DNA of 64,000 nucleotides from Powellomyces hirtus (taxonomy: Eukaryota; Chytridiomycota; Chytridiomycetes; Spizellomycetales; Powellomycetaceae): assembly GCA_025526995.1 (NCBI GenBank), contig JAHLKG010000008.1, positions 1 to 64,000 of the forward strand, written 5' to 3'. Within the stretch, counting starts at the first letter, position 1; each line of letters begins with the position of its first letter. The notes under the pieces were generated by a model. It ran no database searches, had not been told where the DNA came from, and saw only the letters and a program-made list of their open reading frames with translations. Of this stretch, positions 9,957 through 18,964 are shown one piece after another. A program made the position numbers and the translations under genes.

Positions 9957-10820
9957 TCACAGGTAATACATTGCTCGGGGCACCGCGTCAGTCCTCGGCT
10001 GCTCTAGCCTGACCTTTGCGTTAGATCGGGCCTGATAGCGACTCTTAGCGGCTTTGGTCATCTCGAAGATGAGAGATTTGTTGAACTGACATATCAGGGA
10101 GCGCCCGTAGATGTTTTGACACCATCTTTGAGACGGATCGAGGGAATGAAGGAGTAGTGCTTCATCAACCCGGCCGGAGTCTAACACTTCTAGCAACTTA
10201 TCAACGAACTTGGGAATGAGCCAACGCTCCTTTGTGGAGTCGTCGGCGGCTTGATTCTGGGTGACATAGACGGACGGTGGATTTATGTATACTGTGCTGG
10301 CCTTTGTCAGTGCGCAACGAGGATGGGAGACAGTCCACTCTGCTAACCTCAAGGTGTTGATGAATGAGCCGTCCATCTGGAGCCCGTAAGTCATCGATGA
10401 GCGAATGTAACTCTCGGGGTTGGATGCAGCGTCGAGATTCAGGAGGGGAAAGAATCGGTTGACAAGGTTTGCAAGCCATCGCGGCGTGTTGTACTCATTT
10501 TTGTTGGTGCGATCGCCCTCCGCGGTCCGGGACGTGCGGAATCGGTTGCTAGCAGTGGGTGAGGGTGTTGGCAATGCGTCCTCATCTTCAGAGCTGCTGG
10601 ACGGGTTGGCAAGTCGTTTGCGAGGGCGCAAACGAGAAAGGATGGTTTCAGGCTCAGGTGAGTGTGCTGGGGAAGATTCAGCCGCTTCCTCCGTGTCGTC
10701 TAGCAGCCCAGGAATTGTGCCGGATACAACCTCCCCTGCGCCTCCAGATGCTCGCAGACAAGTCTTCCATGCCTCCAGTATGGGAATTCCTCGCTCTTTG
10801 CACTCTTTCGAAAGCGCCAA
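9957..10820 (-). pseudogene. Adenine-specific DNA methyltransferase-like protein, 3' part, split by the gypsy insertion
   Basis: In the 287-codon open frame, residues 110-183 match the pattern of the phage-type DNA N6-adenine methyltransferase (Dam) family: NTPRWL at 111, LDAAS at 129, and the catalytic motif IV as NPPS at 180, where the usual fourth residue is Tyr, Phe or Trp. A Ser/Glu/Asp-rich disordered N-terminal region precedes it. The ORF has no ATG and runs into the gypsy LTR at 10821. Its upstream part lies at 25023 and beyond, in the same frame once one GCCAA copy is removed. That part carries an in-frame TGA at 25043-25045. Such methyltransferase domains are known in DIRS-type and other transposons. 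A transposon gene is as likely as a host gene. Confidence 0.6.
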
Positions 10821-11085
10821 TGTAATAATACTAGGTCCGTTGCCAGAGTCTAGTCTTCTATTCGGGAATTCCCTATCTCTAATTCTACTGTAAGATCTCT
10901 AAGTCTTGAATGCGCCCTCGTCGGAGCATTCCTACTTTTCTTCTAGACCGCGGAGCGGCCCTGGTCACGTGATGGCCATCCCTGAGGTCTAGTACCCTTC
11001 GGGATGCTGACGCTAGCATCCATCTCGCACGGGACCCTTCCCGACGCGTGTCTAGGCTTAGGCTGGTGAGCCACGCCTCATTACA
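10821..11085 (-). repeat. gypsy-1 3' LTR (left copy), 265 bp
   Basis: Its termini are TGTAATAA and TTACA. It differs from the right copy by about four substitutions and lacks a 10-bp duplication (GGCCATCCGT) present there. C6 at 11086-11091 (G6 on the element's strand) is the polypurine tract. It contains TCACGTGA. Confidence 0.93.
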
Positions 11086-11544
11086 CCCCCCTTAGATTCG
11101 CGACTATCTCTTAGGCTCGAATCTCTTCAGCGAGGCGAAGCTTGCCTAAGCCGGGCGGCGGCGGGTTAACGGATGCTGACGTGGTTGTGGGAAGATGAGG
11201 CTGGGGAGGCGGCCCCTGGCGCGGGTCGCGTCGCGGTAGTCTCCGACGGGTAGTCTCTGCCCTTCGTGGTGCGCAAAATCGTCGGAAAGTCTATTTCTCT
11301 CTTTGCAGGGGCCCTAGATGAATCACGAGTAGCTTCCTCCATGCGGATGTCAATAAGTAACATCTGCTGCGCTCCGTAGGGGATGAAACACTAACACCTG
11401 AATTTCCGAGCGTTCCCAAGCAGGTCGAGCCTTTAAAAGGGACAGCCCGTTGAATCTCCCCCCTCTTGCTCTTCTTTCCTTTGTAGCCCGACACACACAC
11501 ATCACACACACACACACATACATACATACATACATACAAACAAC

Positions 11545-12283
11545 ATGGCCGACGTCGCCAACAACTCTCCTCTCCCCTCCAACACCACCACCGCGGGCAA
11601 GCGCCGGCCCACCCAACAACTCGCAAAGGGCGCGACCAAGCGGGCCCAGCCCGCCCGGGTAAGTAGGGGTCGGTGCTTATCCTCGGCTGTGATAACTCGT
11701 CTCATGTTCCCCATCTTCCCTTGTTGTCTCCAGGACCCCTCGGTCCATGAAAAGTCCACCCCCGAGAGGTCGGCCGACTTGTCCGCCTGCTGGAAGTGCC
11801 GCCACTTCCGCAAGAGCAAGATGTTTATGTCTGAATGCCACCATCTGGTGTGCTGGCCCTGCATCGTGGCGGCGGCCGACGACACGGTATGTTCCCCTTC
11901 GCTGAGAGGCGGCCTGATGTCTTCCTAACGGTATAGTTCCCTTGTTCCTTTGCTCTCCAGAACGACGGCCCTCAGGGCCAGTTGACGTGCAGCGCCCCCC
12001 ACTGCGACCGGGTCCTCTTCTTTGCGGCCATCCCCGCCGGGTGCCAGTTCGCTGGCTGCAACCATGTCGGAGCGGACCTCCGCATGTTTCCATGCAACCA
12101 TCTCCACTGCATGGGCCACGTCCGCGCGTAAGTAGTACTCTTCGGCCTGCTGCTGTCTTACCTGACTAACTCAGCTCTCTTCGCAGCGAGATGAACATGG
12201 CAAATTACACCTCCCTCCGGTGCGGGTTGGGCGACCAGTGCCACGGCAACCGGTGCCAATTCTCCTTCACCAAGATTGGTTGA
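11545..12283 (+). CDS. Spliced antisense gene inside gypsy-1: RING-like Cys/His-rich protein, 176 residues
   Basis: There are four exons (11545-11658, 11734-11886, 11961-12127, 12187-12283) with introns of 75, 74 and 59 bp. The donors are GTAAGT, GTATGT and GTAAGT, and the acceptors are pyrimidine-rich CAG. The ATG follows a CA/CATA-rich leader. The joined product is 176 residues: a Ser/Thr/Lys/Arg N-terminus, then a RING-like zinc-binding array (CWKC, 12 residues, CHHLVCWPC, then TCSAPHC), then a second Cys/His cluster (CQFAGCNH, FPCNHLHCMGH) and RCGLGDQCHGNRC. RING domains usually recruit ubiquitin-conjugating enzymes, but the final Cys pair is spaced four apart, not two, so ligase activity is uncertain. 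The gene lies between the 3' LTR and pol, on the opposite strand from the retroelement. It is probably a captured or co-evolved cargo gene. Four clean splice pairs in frame make the model strong. Confidence 0.8.
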
Positions 12284-12529
12284 TTAGTTCTTCCCCCCCC
12301 TCCTTCTTGTACATACTTTCACTTGTTGTCTGTTGCTCCTTCGGGGCCTGGCCTTCGGCCCGTATAATCAAATTCAGTACCACAATCTCATCGCTGTACT
12401 TGCCTTCTCATCGTTGTGCTCCCTTGAGCCTTGTAGCACTTCGTATGCGTCCGCTGTGTCCAATGTCACTCGGCTTCCTCCCGGCTATGGTGCTCATGGT
12501 AGATACCCTGCATCACACTTCCCCGTTGG

Positions 12530-13370
12530 GAAGACCGCCCAGCGGTTCCCCAGCCATCGTCCAACGATGCCGGTATCTCACCTAGTGAGGTCTACTGCCT
12601 CGCAGTCTTCGGCTCATCGCCCAGCGATCCCAGCATCTCACCCAGCGAGATATGCTGCCCAGCAGCCTTCGGCCATCGTCCAACGATGCCGGCATCTCGC
12701 CTCGTGAGGTCTACTGCCTCGCAGTCTTCGGCCATCGTCCAACGATGCCGGCATCTCACCTCGTGAGGTCTACTGCCTCGCAGTCTTCGGCTCATTGCCC
12801 AGTGATCCCGGCATCCCGCCCAGCGAGGTATGTCGCCCAGCGACCTTCGGCCCATCGTCAAACGATGCCGGTATCTTGGCCGAAGCCCTTCTCTTCCCCT
12901 TTGCGTGGGTATGTACTATGGCCATGGTCCCCGCGGGTCTCGAGGTACGCTGCCATGCAAATCTGGTGCCGGTCACCTTGCATCGGCAGCCGGTCGATGC
13001 CCAGCATCACCCTTCTCACCCAGTGAGGTATGCCGCCCAGCGGCCTTCGGCTCATCGTCAAACGATGCCGGTATCTTGGCCGAAGCCCTTCTCTTCCCCT
13101 TCGCATAGGTATGTACCACGGCCATGGTCCCCGCGGGTCTCGAGGTACGCTGCCATGCAAATCTGGTGCCGGTCACCTTGCATCGGCAAGCCGTCGGCTC
13201 ATCGCCCAGCGATCCCGGCATCTCACCCAGTGAGGTATGCTGCCCAGCAGCCTTCGGCCATCGTCCAACGATGCCGGCATCTCGCCCAGCGAGGTATGCT
13301 GCCCAGCAGCCTGCGGCCATTGTCCAACGATGCCGGAATCTCGCACTATAATGTCCTCTACCTCAAGTAG
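12530..13370. repeat. Hairpin-rich tandem repeat in the gypsy 3' region
   Basis: Units of roughly 60 bp repeat through this stretch. Each carries up to three small inverted repeats: ATCGT-cca-ACGAT, CTCgcccagCGAG and CTGcccaGCAG-like stems, separated by TTCGGC. A longer block (about 12880-13000, with CCATGGTCCCCGCGGGTCTC and a CATGCAAATCTGGTGCC stretch) is duplicated at about 13075-13195, so there is a higher-order structure. It lies between the antisense RING-like gene and the pol stop at 13406, inside the element. Short open frames cross it on both strands but look like artefacts of the repeat. Confidence 0.75.
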
Positions 13371-13405
13371 CATCTCTCTTGTTAATTTACGGTACAGCTC
13401 GCTAT

Positions 13406-16400
13406 CTAGGTTCTTTTACCTCGCCTGGCTGCTAGCCTTTGGCCGCGGTCCTCACCGGGGTGCTCCCGGAGCCATTCTTCCAGTGCGGTCGTCCCCTTCA
13501 CGTGTGCATACGGCTCCCACGTGTTCTGGGTGCCGTCGTAACCTGTCCACTTGACTAAGAACTGCTCAGTGTTCCTGTGCCATCTGGCATTTAGGATCTT
13601 GTCCACTTGGTAGGTCTCCTGACCGTCTTCGTCCTTCTCGGGCTCAGGCGGAGCGGTGACCTGTCTGTACGGGGTATCGCCCGGGTCATGGTAACGTCTC
13701 AGAATGCTGACATGAAAGACTGGGTGCAACCCGGTGAACTCCTTGGGTAGTTCGAGCTCGTAGGTGTCAGGATGCGGCCCCTTGCCGCGTACTGGGAATG
13801 GCCCAATCCATTGCTCAGCCAGCTTTTTGTTCCTTGTGGTGACGCTGGTAATCGCGATACCCTCACGATGGAGTAAAACCTTGTCACCCTCTCGGTATGC
13901 TTCCGTGTGCTTCTTGCGGTCGTAGTACTTTGCCTGCTGGTCCTGTGCGTCTCGGAGCCGTTGCTGCACGATGCGACTCACGTCAGCAAATTCCTTAACC
14001 CGTCTCTCCACGGCGGTTCGTGCCGATTGCCTTATCATCTCTCCGGGGTTAGGTGCTACCCATTGGTTCGGTACCCGGGGAACGCGGCCTAGGTCAATCT
14101 CGAAAGGGGATAGTCCCGTCGACATCTGCGGCGTTCGGTTGTAGTTGTACTCGAGTGTGGGGAGTAAACTCTTCCAGTTGGAGCCGGCATAGTCGAGAAA
14201 GGGGCCCATGATTCCCTTGATCGTCTTGATGGCGTTCTCCGCCTTGCCGTCGGTCTCTTGGTGTCGTGCCGACGAGAGTTCTTGCTTGACGTCGAGTGCC
14301 CGCAAAAGGTACCGCCAGAATTCTGATAGCCACTTGGGGTCCCGATCGCTCACGATGGTGTGGGGTAACCCCGTGTGGCGAAATGCCTGTTCCAGAAAGA
14401 GTTGAGCCGTCTCCTGAGCTGTAGCACGTGTGTTAGTAGGTAGGAGTATCACGCGGCATGAAAGGTAGTCGACGATGAGGAGTACGGCGTCTGCCGTCTT
14501 GGTCAGTCTCTCGCCGGTGTGGTGCAGAGGGTTCTTCTTCACGTCGGGCTCTACCCGAGGTTCCCCCCCCTTAGAGCCTGACGTGGGGAAGAATATATCC
14601 ATGCCGATTTGTTGCCAACGGGCGTCGGGGATCGGTAAGCTGCGGAGGAAACCGATCGGCGTGGTTCGCTTGTGACGTTGGCAGGTAGGGCAGGTGCGGA
14701 CATATTGGTACACATCACGCTCCATGTGGGGCCAGTAGTACGACTCCAGAAGTTTGGCGAGCGTCCGTTGGACACCGGAGTGACCACCGTTCGCGAGGGA
14801 GTCGTGATGAATCTGAAGGAGTGGCCCCCTCAAGCTGTCGGGGACGTACCGACGGTCATGGTACATCAAGAATCGGTGCGGAGGGGAGTCCACTGTCCGG
14901 AATCGGCGTGCATGGCCGGATAGGTTCTCTGGGGGACTGTTGATGGTTAGTAAGATGTTTTGGCCGAAATCATCTGATGCGAGCGCTTGGGTCCAGTCCG
15001 CATCGGTCGGCATGTGCTTTGGGACGGGCTTCTCCATCTGCACAATGGTGGTGACCACGTCGATCTTGGCCTGGCAGGTTGCACACTTGGGGGCGTAAGT
15101 CGGGTCGCGACTGAGGAAGTCGGCAATCGAATTCCATGTGCCGGGGAGGTATTCCACTGAGAAATCGAACTGTTGGAGAAACTCGACCCAGCCTGCTTGG
15201 CGACGTGACAGGTGGGGTTGTTCCTGGAGGTAGATCAGGGACTTGTGGTCAACAAACGCGCGGAATGGGCGGCCGATGAGGTAATGGCGGTTGGCGCGTA
15301 TGGACTTGACTAATCCCAGGAGTTCTTGTTCATGCACGGGGTATCGAGTCTCGGCGGGTTGCATCTTGCGGGAGTAGTATGTCACCGGGCGAAGTTGCGG
15401 GAGGTTGGCTAAGCCCGATTTGGTGGTTGGTAGTGGGTGAGGGTAAGGGAAATCCCCTTTGGCCGGCTGCGCCAGCCATCCGCCATAGGCGTAGCCCGAT
15501 GTGTCCGTGAACAAGTAGGTGTCGATCGCCGGGTCGAAGTACGCTAGGGTGGGTGCCGAGGAGCATAATTCCTTTAAGCGATTGAACGCTCGATCTTCCT
15601 CGTCACCCCACTGCCATGGGCGGTTGCCGGATTGCAGATTCGTTAGGGGTAGGGCAATCTGTGCATACTCGGGGATGTATTCCTTGACATAGTTGACGAG
15701 GCCCATGAAGCTAAGGAGCTCCAGGGAGTTGGTCGGGCGAGGTTGTTCCCGGACCGCGGTCACCTTGGAGGCGGCGATACTTAGGCCATCCTTGCCAACT
15801 CGGTGGCTGCAGAACTCGACTTCGTCAACCGCCCATTGACATTTGCTGGGTTTGACATGGAGGCGATGTTCCGTCAAGGTCTTGAGGACCTCGTCGTCGT
15901 GCTGAATGTGCGAACTCATGTCGGTGCTGAATATGAGAATATTGTCGAGGTATGAGATCACGTAGGCGTCGTACTTGTCGCCCAAGAGCTTGTTGGTTAG
16001 TCGCTGGAATGTAGCAGGTGCATTAGTTAAGCCGAAAGGTAGAACATTGTATTCGAAATGTCCAAAACGTGTTCGGAACGCTGTTTTCTCCCTATCTTCC
16101 GGTCGGATCATGATGCAGTGGTACGCGTCGCGGATGTCGATCGCGATGAATACCCGCATGTTGACAAGCCTGTCGCGCAGCTCCGAGAGGTTCGGGAGTG
16201 GCGTGGCATCCTTGTGGGTCATCTTGTTCAGTGCCCGGTAGTCAATGCAGCAGCGTAAGCCGCCGTCCTTCTTTGGGGCAAATAGGACGGGCGCGCCCCA
16301 CGGACTGCGAGAGTGTGAGATCCAACCCTTGTCCATTAAATGCTGCATCTGCTGGCCGAGCTCGTCCAGTTCGTCAGGGCTCAAGTGCCGGAGTGGCTGC

Positions 16401-17344
16401 ATCACAGACTTCAAGCCGGGTTTGAGCCGAATGGTGAAATTGTCCTCGCCTCGGTCCGGAGGCATGCCTGACTGCTCGGTGAATAGCGTCGTAACGTATT
16501 TCTCTAGAGTCAATCGGAGTGGGTGGTCAGCTGCCAGCGCCTCTAGCGGGTCTTCTTGATCTGCCGCCTTGGCTTCAGTGTTGGTGTGGCGTCGTTCCTC
16601 CAAGATTGCCCTTTTCTTGGCGTCGACCAACCGTACAAATTGAGCCTCTGCGAATGGAATCGCATCTACGATGTGTACCTCGAAGACTCCAGTGATCTCG
16701 CCCTTCTTCATCAAACGTTTCCATTGCTTGGCCGTGTAGATTCCCTCTGCATTGAGTGCTGGCTTCGCCGGCTGGAATCTGCGGGGCCGTACCTCTCGTG
16801 GGGAGAGTAGGCGGGCGGCGCACGCGGACGGTGCTTCCCAGTGGCGGTTGGTCGATTTGGCTCGAAGGCTGAGGGTCTGGCCGTCGTGGTAGAACGTCAT
16901 TGTCGGAAAGCCCTCTTGGTTGAAAAGCCCTCGGACGTCCAGCCCCAATATGAATGGCAAGCCCAGTATGGCATTGACCCTGATCGGCGCGACCACGAAC
17001 GGTACGGTATCCTCCCGGTAGGTGATCTTCTCCTTGGTGAACACCGAGAGGTCCCCACAGGTCATCTTTGTTGCCCCGTAGTTTCCCGCTCTGTCGCCCC
17101 ACCGGACCTCCAGCGGAGTTGGAGAGGTGTAGGTCCGGAGGCCGTGTTTGGTGGCCCAAGTGTCGCTGATGATCAGGGTGTTACATCCAGTATCGATTAG
17201 GATGCGGGCAAAGTGCCCTTGTACCTTCCCGTGGACCACAAATGTCTTCCTGTGAATGCGGGGTCCCGGTCTGTCCGTGGGGATCTTGTCTTGCATCCGG
17301 GGTTGGGGTACTGAGATGGTGCAAGCGTTCAGCACCCGGGGCAA
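13406..17344 (-). CDS. gypsy-1 pol: protease, RT, RNase H, integrase, chromodomain
   Basis: The 1,312-codon frame overlaps the end of gag by 16 bases in the -1 frame. The overlap lies at a T5 run followed by GCCCC, so a -1 frameshift is the likely link. Domains in order are: aspartic protease (LIDTGCN, about residue 50); RT (CIDYRALNK, then the catalytic box as YLDNILIFS); RNase H (FTDTSGYA, HEQELL, VDHKSL); integrase HHCC zinc site (HHDSL to CPTCQRHK) with Asp in GMDIFF, Asp in VSDRDPKW and Glu in TDGKAENA; a GPF module; and a C-terminal chromodomain (YQVDKILN, FLVKWTGY, NTWEPY). The second Asp of YxDD is Asn (codon AAT at 15941-15943), which should abolish polymerisation. The rest is intact. 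The chromodomain marks it as a chromovirus. Confidence 0.92.
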   Translation of the reverse strand: MPRVLNACTISVPQPRMQDKIPTDRPGPRIHRKTFVVHGKVQGHFARILIDTGCNTLIISDTWATKHGLRTYTSPTPLEVRWGDRAGNYGATKMTCGDLSVFTKEKITYREDTVPFVVAPIRVNAILGLPFILGLDVRGLFNQEGFPTMTFYHDGQTLSLRAKSTNRHWEAPSACAARLLSPREVRPRRFQPAKPALNAEGIYTAKQWKRLMKKGEITGVFEVHIVDAIPFAEAQFVRLVDAKKRAILEERRHTNTEAKAADQEDPLEALAADHPLRLTLEKYVTTLFTEQSGMPPDRGEDNFTIRLKPGLKSVMQPLRHLSPDELDELGQQMQHLMDKGWISHSRSPWGAPVLFAPKKDGGLRCCIDYRALNKMTHKDATPLPNLSELRDRLVNMRVFIAIDIRDAYHCIMIRPEDREKTAFRTRFGHFEYNVLPFGLTNAPATFQRLTNKLLGDKYDAYVISYLDNILIFSTDMSSHIQHDDEVLKTLTEHRLHVKPSKCQWAVDEVEFCSHRVGKDGLSIAASKVTAVREQPRPTNSLELLSFMGLVNYVKEYIPEYAQIALPLTNLQSGNRPWQWGDEEDRAFNRLKELCSSAPTLAYFDPAIDTYLFTDTSGYAYGGWLAQPAKGDFPYPHPLPTTKSGLANLPQLRPVTYYSRKMQPAETRYPVHEQELLGLVKSIRANRHYLIGRPFRAFVDHKSLIYLQEQPHLSRRQAGWVEFLQQFDFSVEYLPGTWNSIADFLSRDPTYAPKCATCQAKIDVVTTIVQMEKPVPKHMPTDADWTQALASDDFGQNILLTINSPPENLSGHARRFRTVDSPPHRFLMYHDRRYVPDSLRGPLLQIHHDSLANGGHSGVQRTLAKLLESYYWPHMERDVYQYVRTCPTCQRHKRTTPIGFLRSLPIPDARWQQIGMDIFFPTSGSKGGEPRVEPDVKKNPLHHTGERLTKTADAVLLIVDYLSCRVILLPTNTRATAQETAQLFLEQAFRHTGLPHTIVSDRDPKWLSEFWRYLLRALDVKQELSSARHQETDGKAENAIKTIKGIMGPFLDYAGSNWKSLLPTLEYNYNRTPQMSTGLSPFEIDLGRVPRVPNQWVAPNPGEMIRQSARTAVERRVKEFADVSRIVQQRLRDAQDQQAKYYDRKKHTEAYREGDKVLLHREGIAITSVTTRNKKLAEQWIGPFPVRGKGPHPDTYELELPKEFTGLHPVFHVSILRRYHDPGDTPYRQVTAPPEPEKDEDGQETYQVDKILNARWHRNTEQFLVKWTGYDGTQNTWEPYAHVKGTTALEEWLREHPGEDRGQRLAARRGKRT

Positions 17345-17678
17345 AAATCCGAGCTGTTGACTGAGCCCCCGTCGCTGGCCGCCTCGTCTCTGGACCCTTC
17401 GGTGATCTCTACAGGGGCGGCGAACGTCCTAAGCTCACCGGTTTTGCTTTTACTTGCTGGGCACCCACGGGCGTAATGCCCCTTGCCCCCGCAGTTGAAA
17501 CATTCGTTGCGCTCACGGGGTTCGTCGTAGATGGTGCGCTCACGGCGTGAAATCCCTTGGTAGTTGTCCATACCGCGTGTGGGGCGACTTGAGCCATAGG
17601 GGGTGTGGCGTCCCCTTTCTCGTGCTTGATAGTTCCCTCGATGTACCTGAGCCGGCTGGACAGCAGCGTACTGACGTC
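17329..17678 (-). pseudogene. gypsy-1 gag, 3' part (zinc knuckle)
   Basis: This is the downstream half of gag, separated from its start by the copia-2 insertion. It carries a CCHC knuckle (CFNCGGKGHYARGC) in an Arg/Gly-rich basic context. It ends at TGA 17329-17331, overlapping the start of pol in the -1 frame. Removing copia-2 and one ACGTC copy restores frame with 23858-24719. Confidence 0.88.
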
Positions 17679-17917
17679 TGTTAGCACGTACAGACTCTGT
17701 CATTGAGTCATAACTGCGCCATCGCAGGGCGCATCACGCGATCACGTGAACCCACGTGATTAACTCCGATATAAGTAGTTTTCCTTCCATACTTAATATA
17801 TCGGTGGGACTTTTCTCTTTTTCTCCAATAGAGCGGGATTACGTTACTTCGTTGTTCTGCTCAGGCAACTACCCTAAAGCTTCCTCAATCATCTACTCAG
17901 ATACTCTCAGACCAACA
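17679..17917 (+). repeat. copia-2 5' LTR, 239 bp
   Basis: Runs from TGTTAGCACG to GACCAACA. It has the inverted pair of CACGTG motifs. The primer-binding site follows directly. Confidence 0.93.
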
Positions 17918-17929
17918 GGTTATGAGCCC
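17918..17929 (+). promoter_or_regulatory. copia-2 primer-binding site (half initiator tRNA-Met type)
   Basis: GGTTATGAGCCC, identical to copia-1. It complements the anticodon arm of initiator tRNA-Met, and its internal ATG is the gag start codon at 17922-17924. Confidence 0.8.
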
Positions 17930-18959
17930 TGAAATGGTAGGCAACGAAACGAGCCCCCGGTACACTCGTCGTATGTTAAGACGCCTAACGGGTCGGCAGA
18001 CCCCAGGGTCCAATACGCTACAACAAGCCGTAGAACGTGCAGCAAAGAAAAGCGCACGAGTGCCTGGTGAATGGACATCACCAGACAATGGAGGGAAATC
18101 TGCCGGTAACGATACACTGGCAGAGCCAACGCCTTTAAGTGTTGACGCCAACGAGGGCGACGACGCATTGGAAGGGCGTACCCGAAACATCGACCGACGC
18201 GATGGCAAGGTCGATACCCGTCCCCTATCAAGCAGTACAGATGATCACAGAACGATCAACTACAGTACTCCAGCGGCATTCCCAAGTAGGGAATCAGCGA
18301 ACACCGTGCATGTCCGCCCGCGTGAGGCGGACGTGGATAGGATAGATAGGCTGGAGAATTCTCTAGCCCAACTAACGGAAATGCTCCAAATGAAATGGCG
18401 CATGGATCAGGATGTGAACATCCCGATCAACCTTCAGGTACATACGGCGCAACGGCGCGTACGCACACCATCACCCACTCGCAACGACGGGTTCGCTGCA
18501 CCGTGGACAGAGTACAATCAGGAGATTGGAGCTCAACAGGAATACCAACGTTCTCCAATCGAACGCCGCCCTACATCACCGACATCGAGCATACACAGCG
18601 TGACGACTAAAATCGTCGACAGTCGAGGTGCGAAGGCTTTCGTGGATGGAACGCTGAAAGATATTGGGTCCTACAATGGAGAATCCAATATGGTCAAACT
18701 TCGAACGTTCATCGACAAGATTGAGACAGTTGTGAAGTACGAAATAGTTCCGCCCGAGTTTCTCGTAGATTTTGTGGCTGCGAAACTCACAGGGCATACA
18801 CTTGGTGGCAGTCACTCTCCCCAAGTAAAAGGAACGAAATTACGACGTGGCATGACTTCGAAGACGTTGATTCAGGAAGAACCAACACTGGTCTTAGGTC
18901 CGCCCTTCTGGCGCGCTTTGCGCCACGAAACCACACAAGAGATTCGCTGCAGAAACTAA
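17922..18959 (+). CDS. copia-2 gag N-terminal part
   Basis: 345 codons from the ATG inside the primer site to a TAA at 18957-18959. The sequence is close to copia-1 gag, with scattered substitutions. The meaningful reading leaves this frame near 18800 (at the codons for LTGH) for the -1 frame, which encodes WWQSLSPSKRN and runs into the next ORF. The break is at the same place as in copia-1. Confidence 0.75.
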   Translation: MSPEMVGNETSPRYTRRMLRRLTGRQTPGSNTLQQAVERAAKKSARVPGEWTSPDNGGKSAGNDTLAEPTPLSVDANEGDDALEGRTRNIDRRDGKVDTRPLSSSTDDHRTINYSTPAAFPSRESANTVHVRPREADVDRIDRLENSLAQLTEMLQMKWRMDQDVNIPINLQVHTAQRRVRTPSPTRNDGFAAPWTEYNQEIGAQQEYQRSPIERRPTSPTSSIHSVTTKIVDSRGAKAFVDGTLKDIGSYNGESNMVKLRTFIDKIETVVKYEIVPPEFLVDFVAAKLTGHTLGGSHSPQVKGTKLRRGMTSKTLIQEEPTLVLGPPFWRALRHETTQEIRCRN

Positions 18960-18964
18960 GGGAA

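Noticed and set aside
12530..13370. Possible CRISPR-like array
   Set aside because: Units are contiguous with no unique spacers, and the genome is eukaryotic.
12220..13554. Overlapping Pro/Ser/Arg-rich frames on both strands in the gypsy 3' region
   Set aside because: All follow from the ~60-bp tandem repeat, whose unit length allows several open frames. None shows domain-like sequence.
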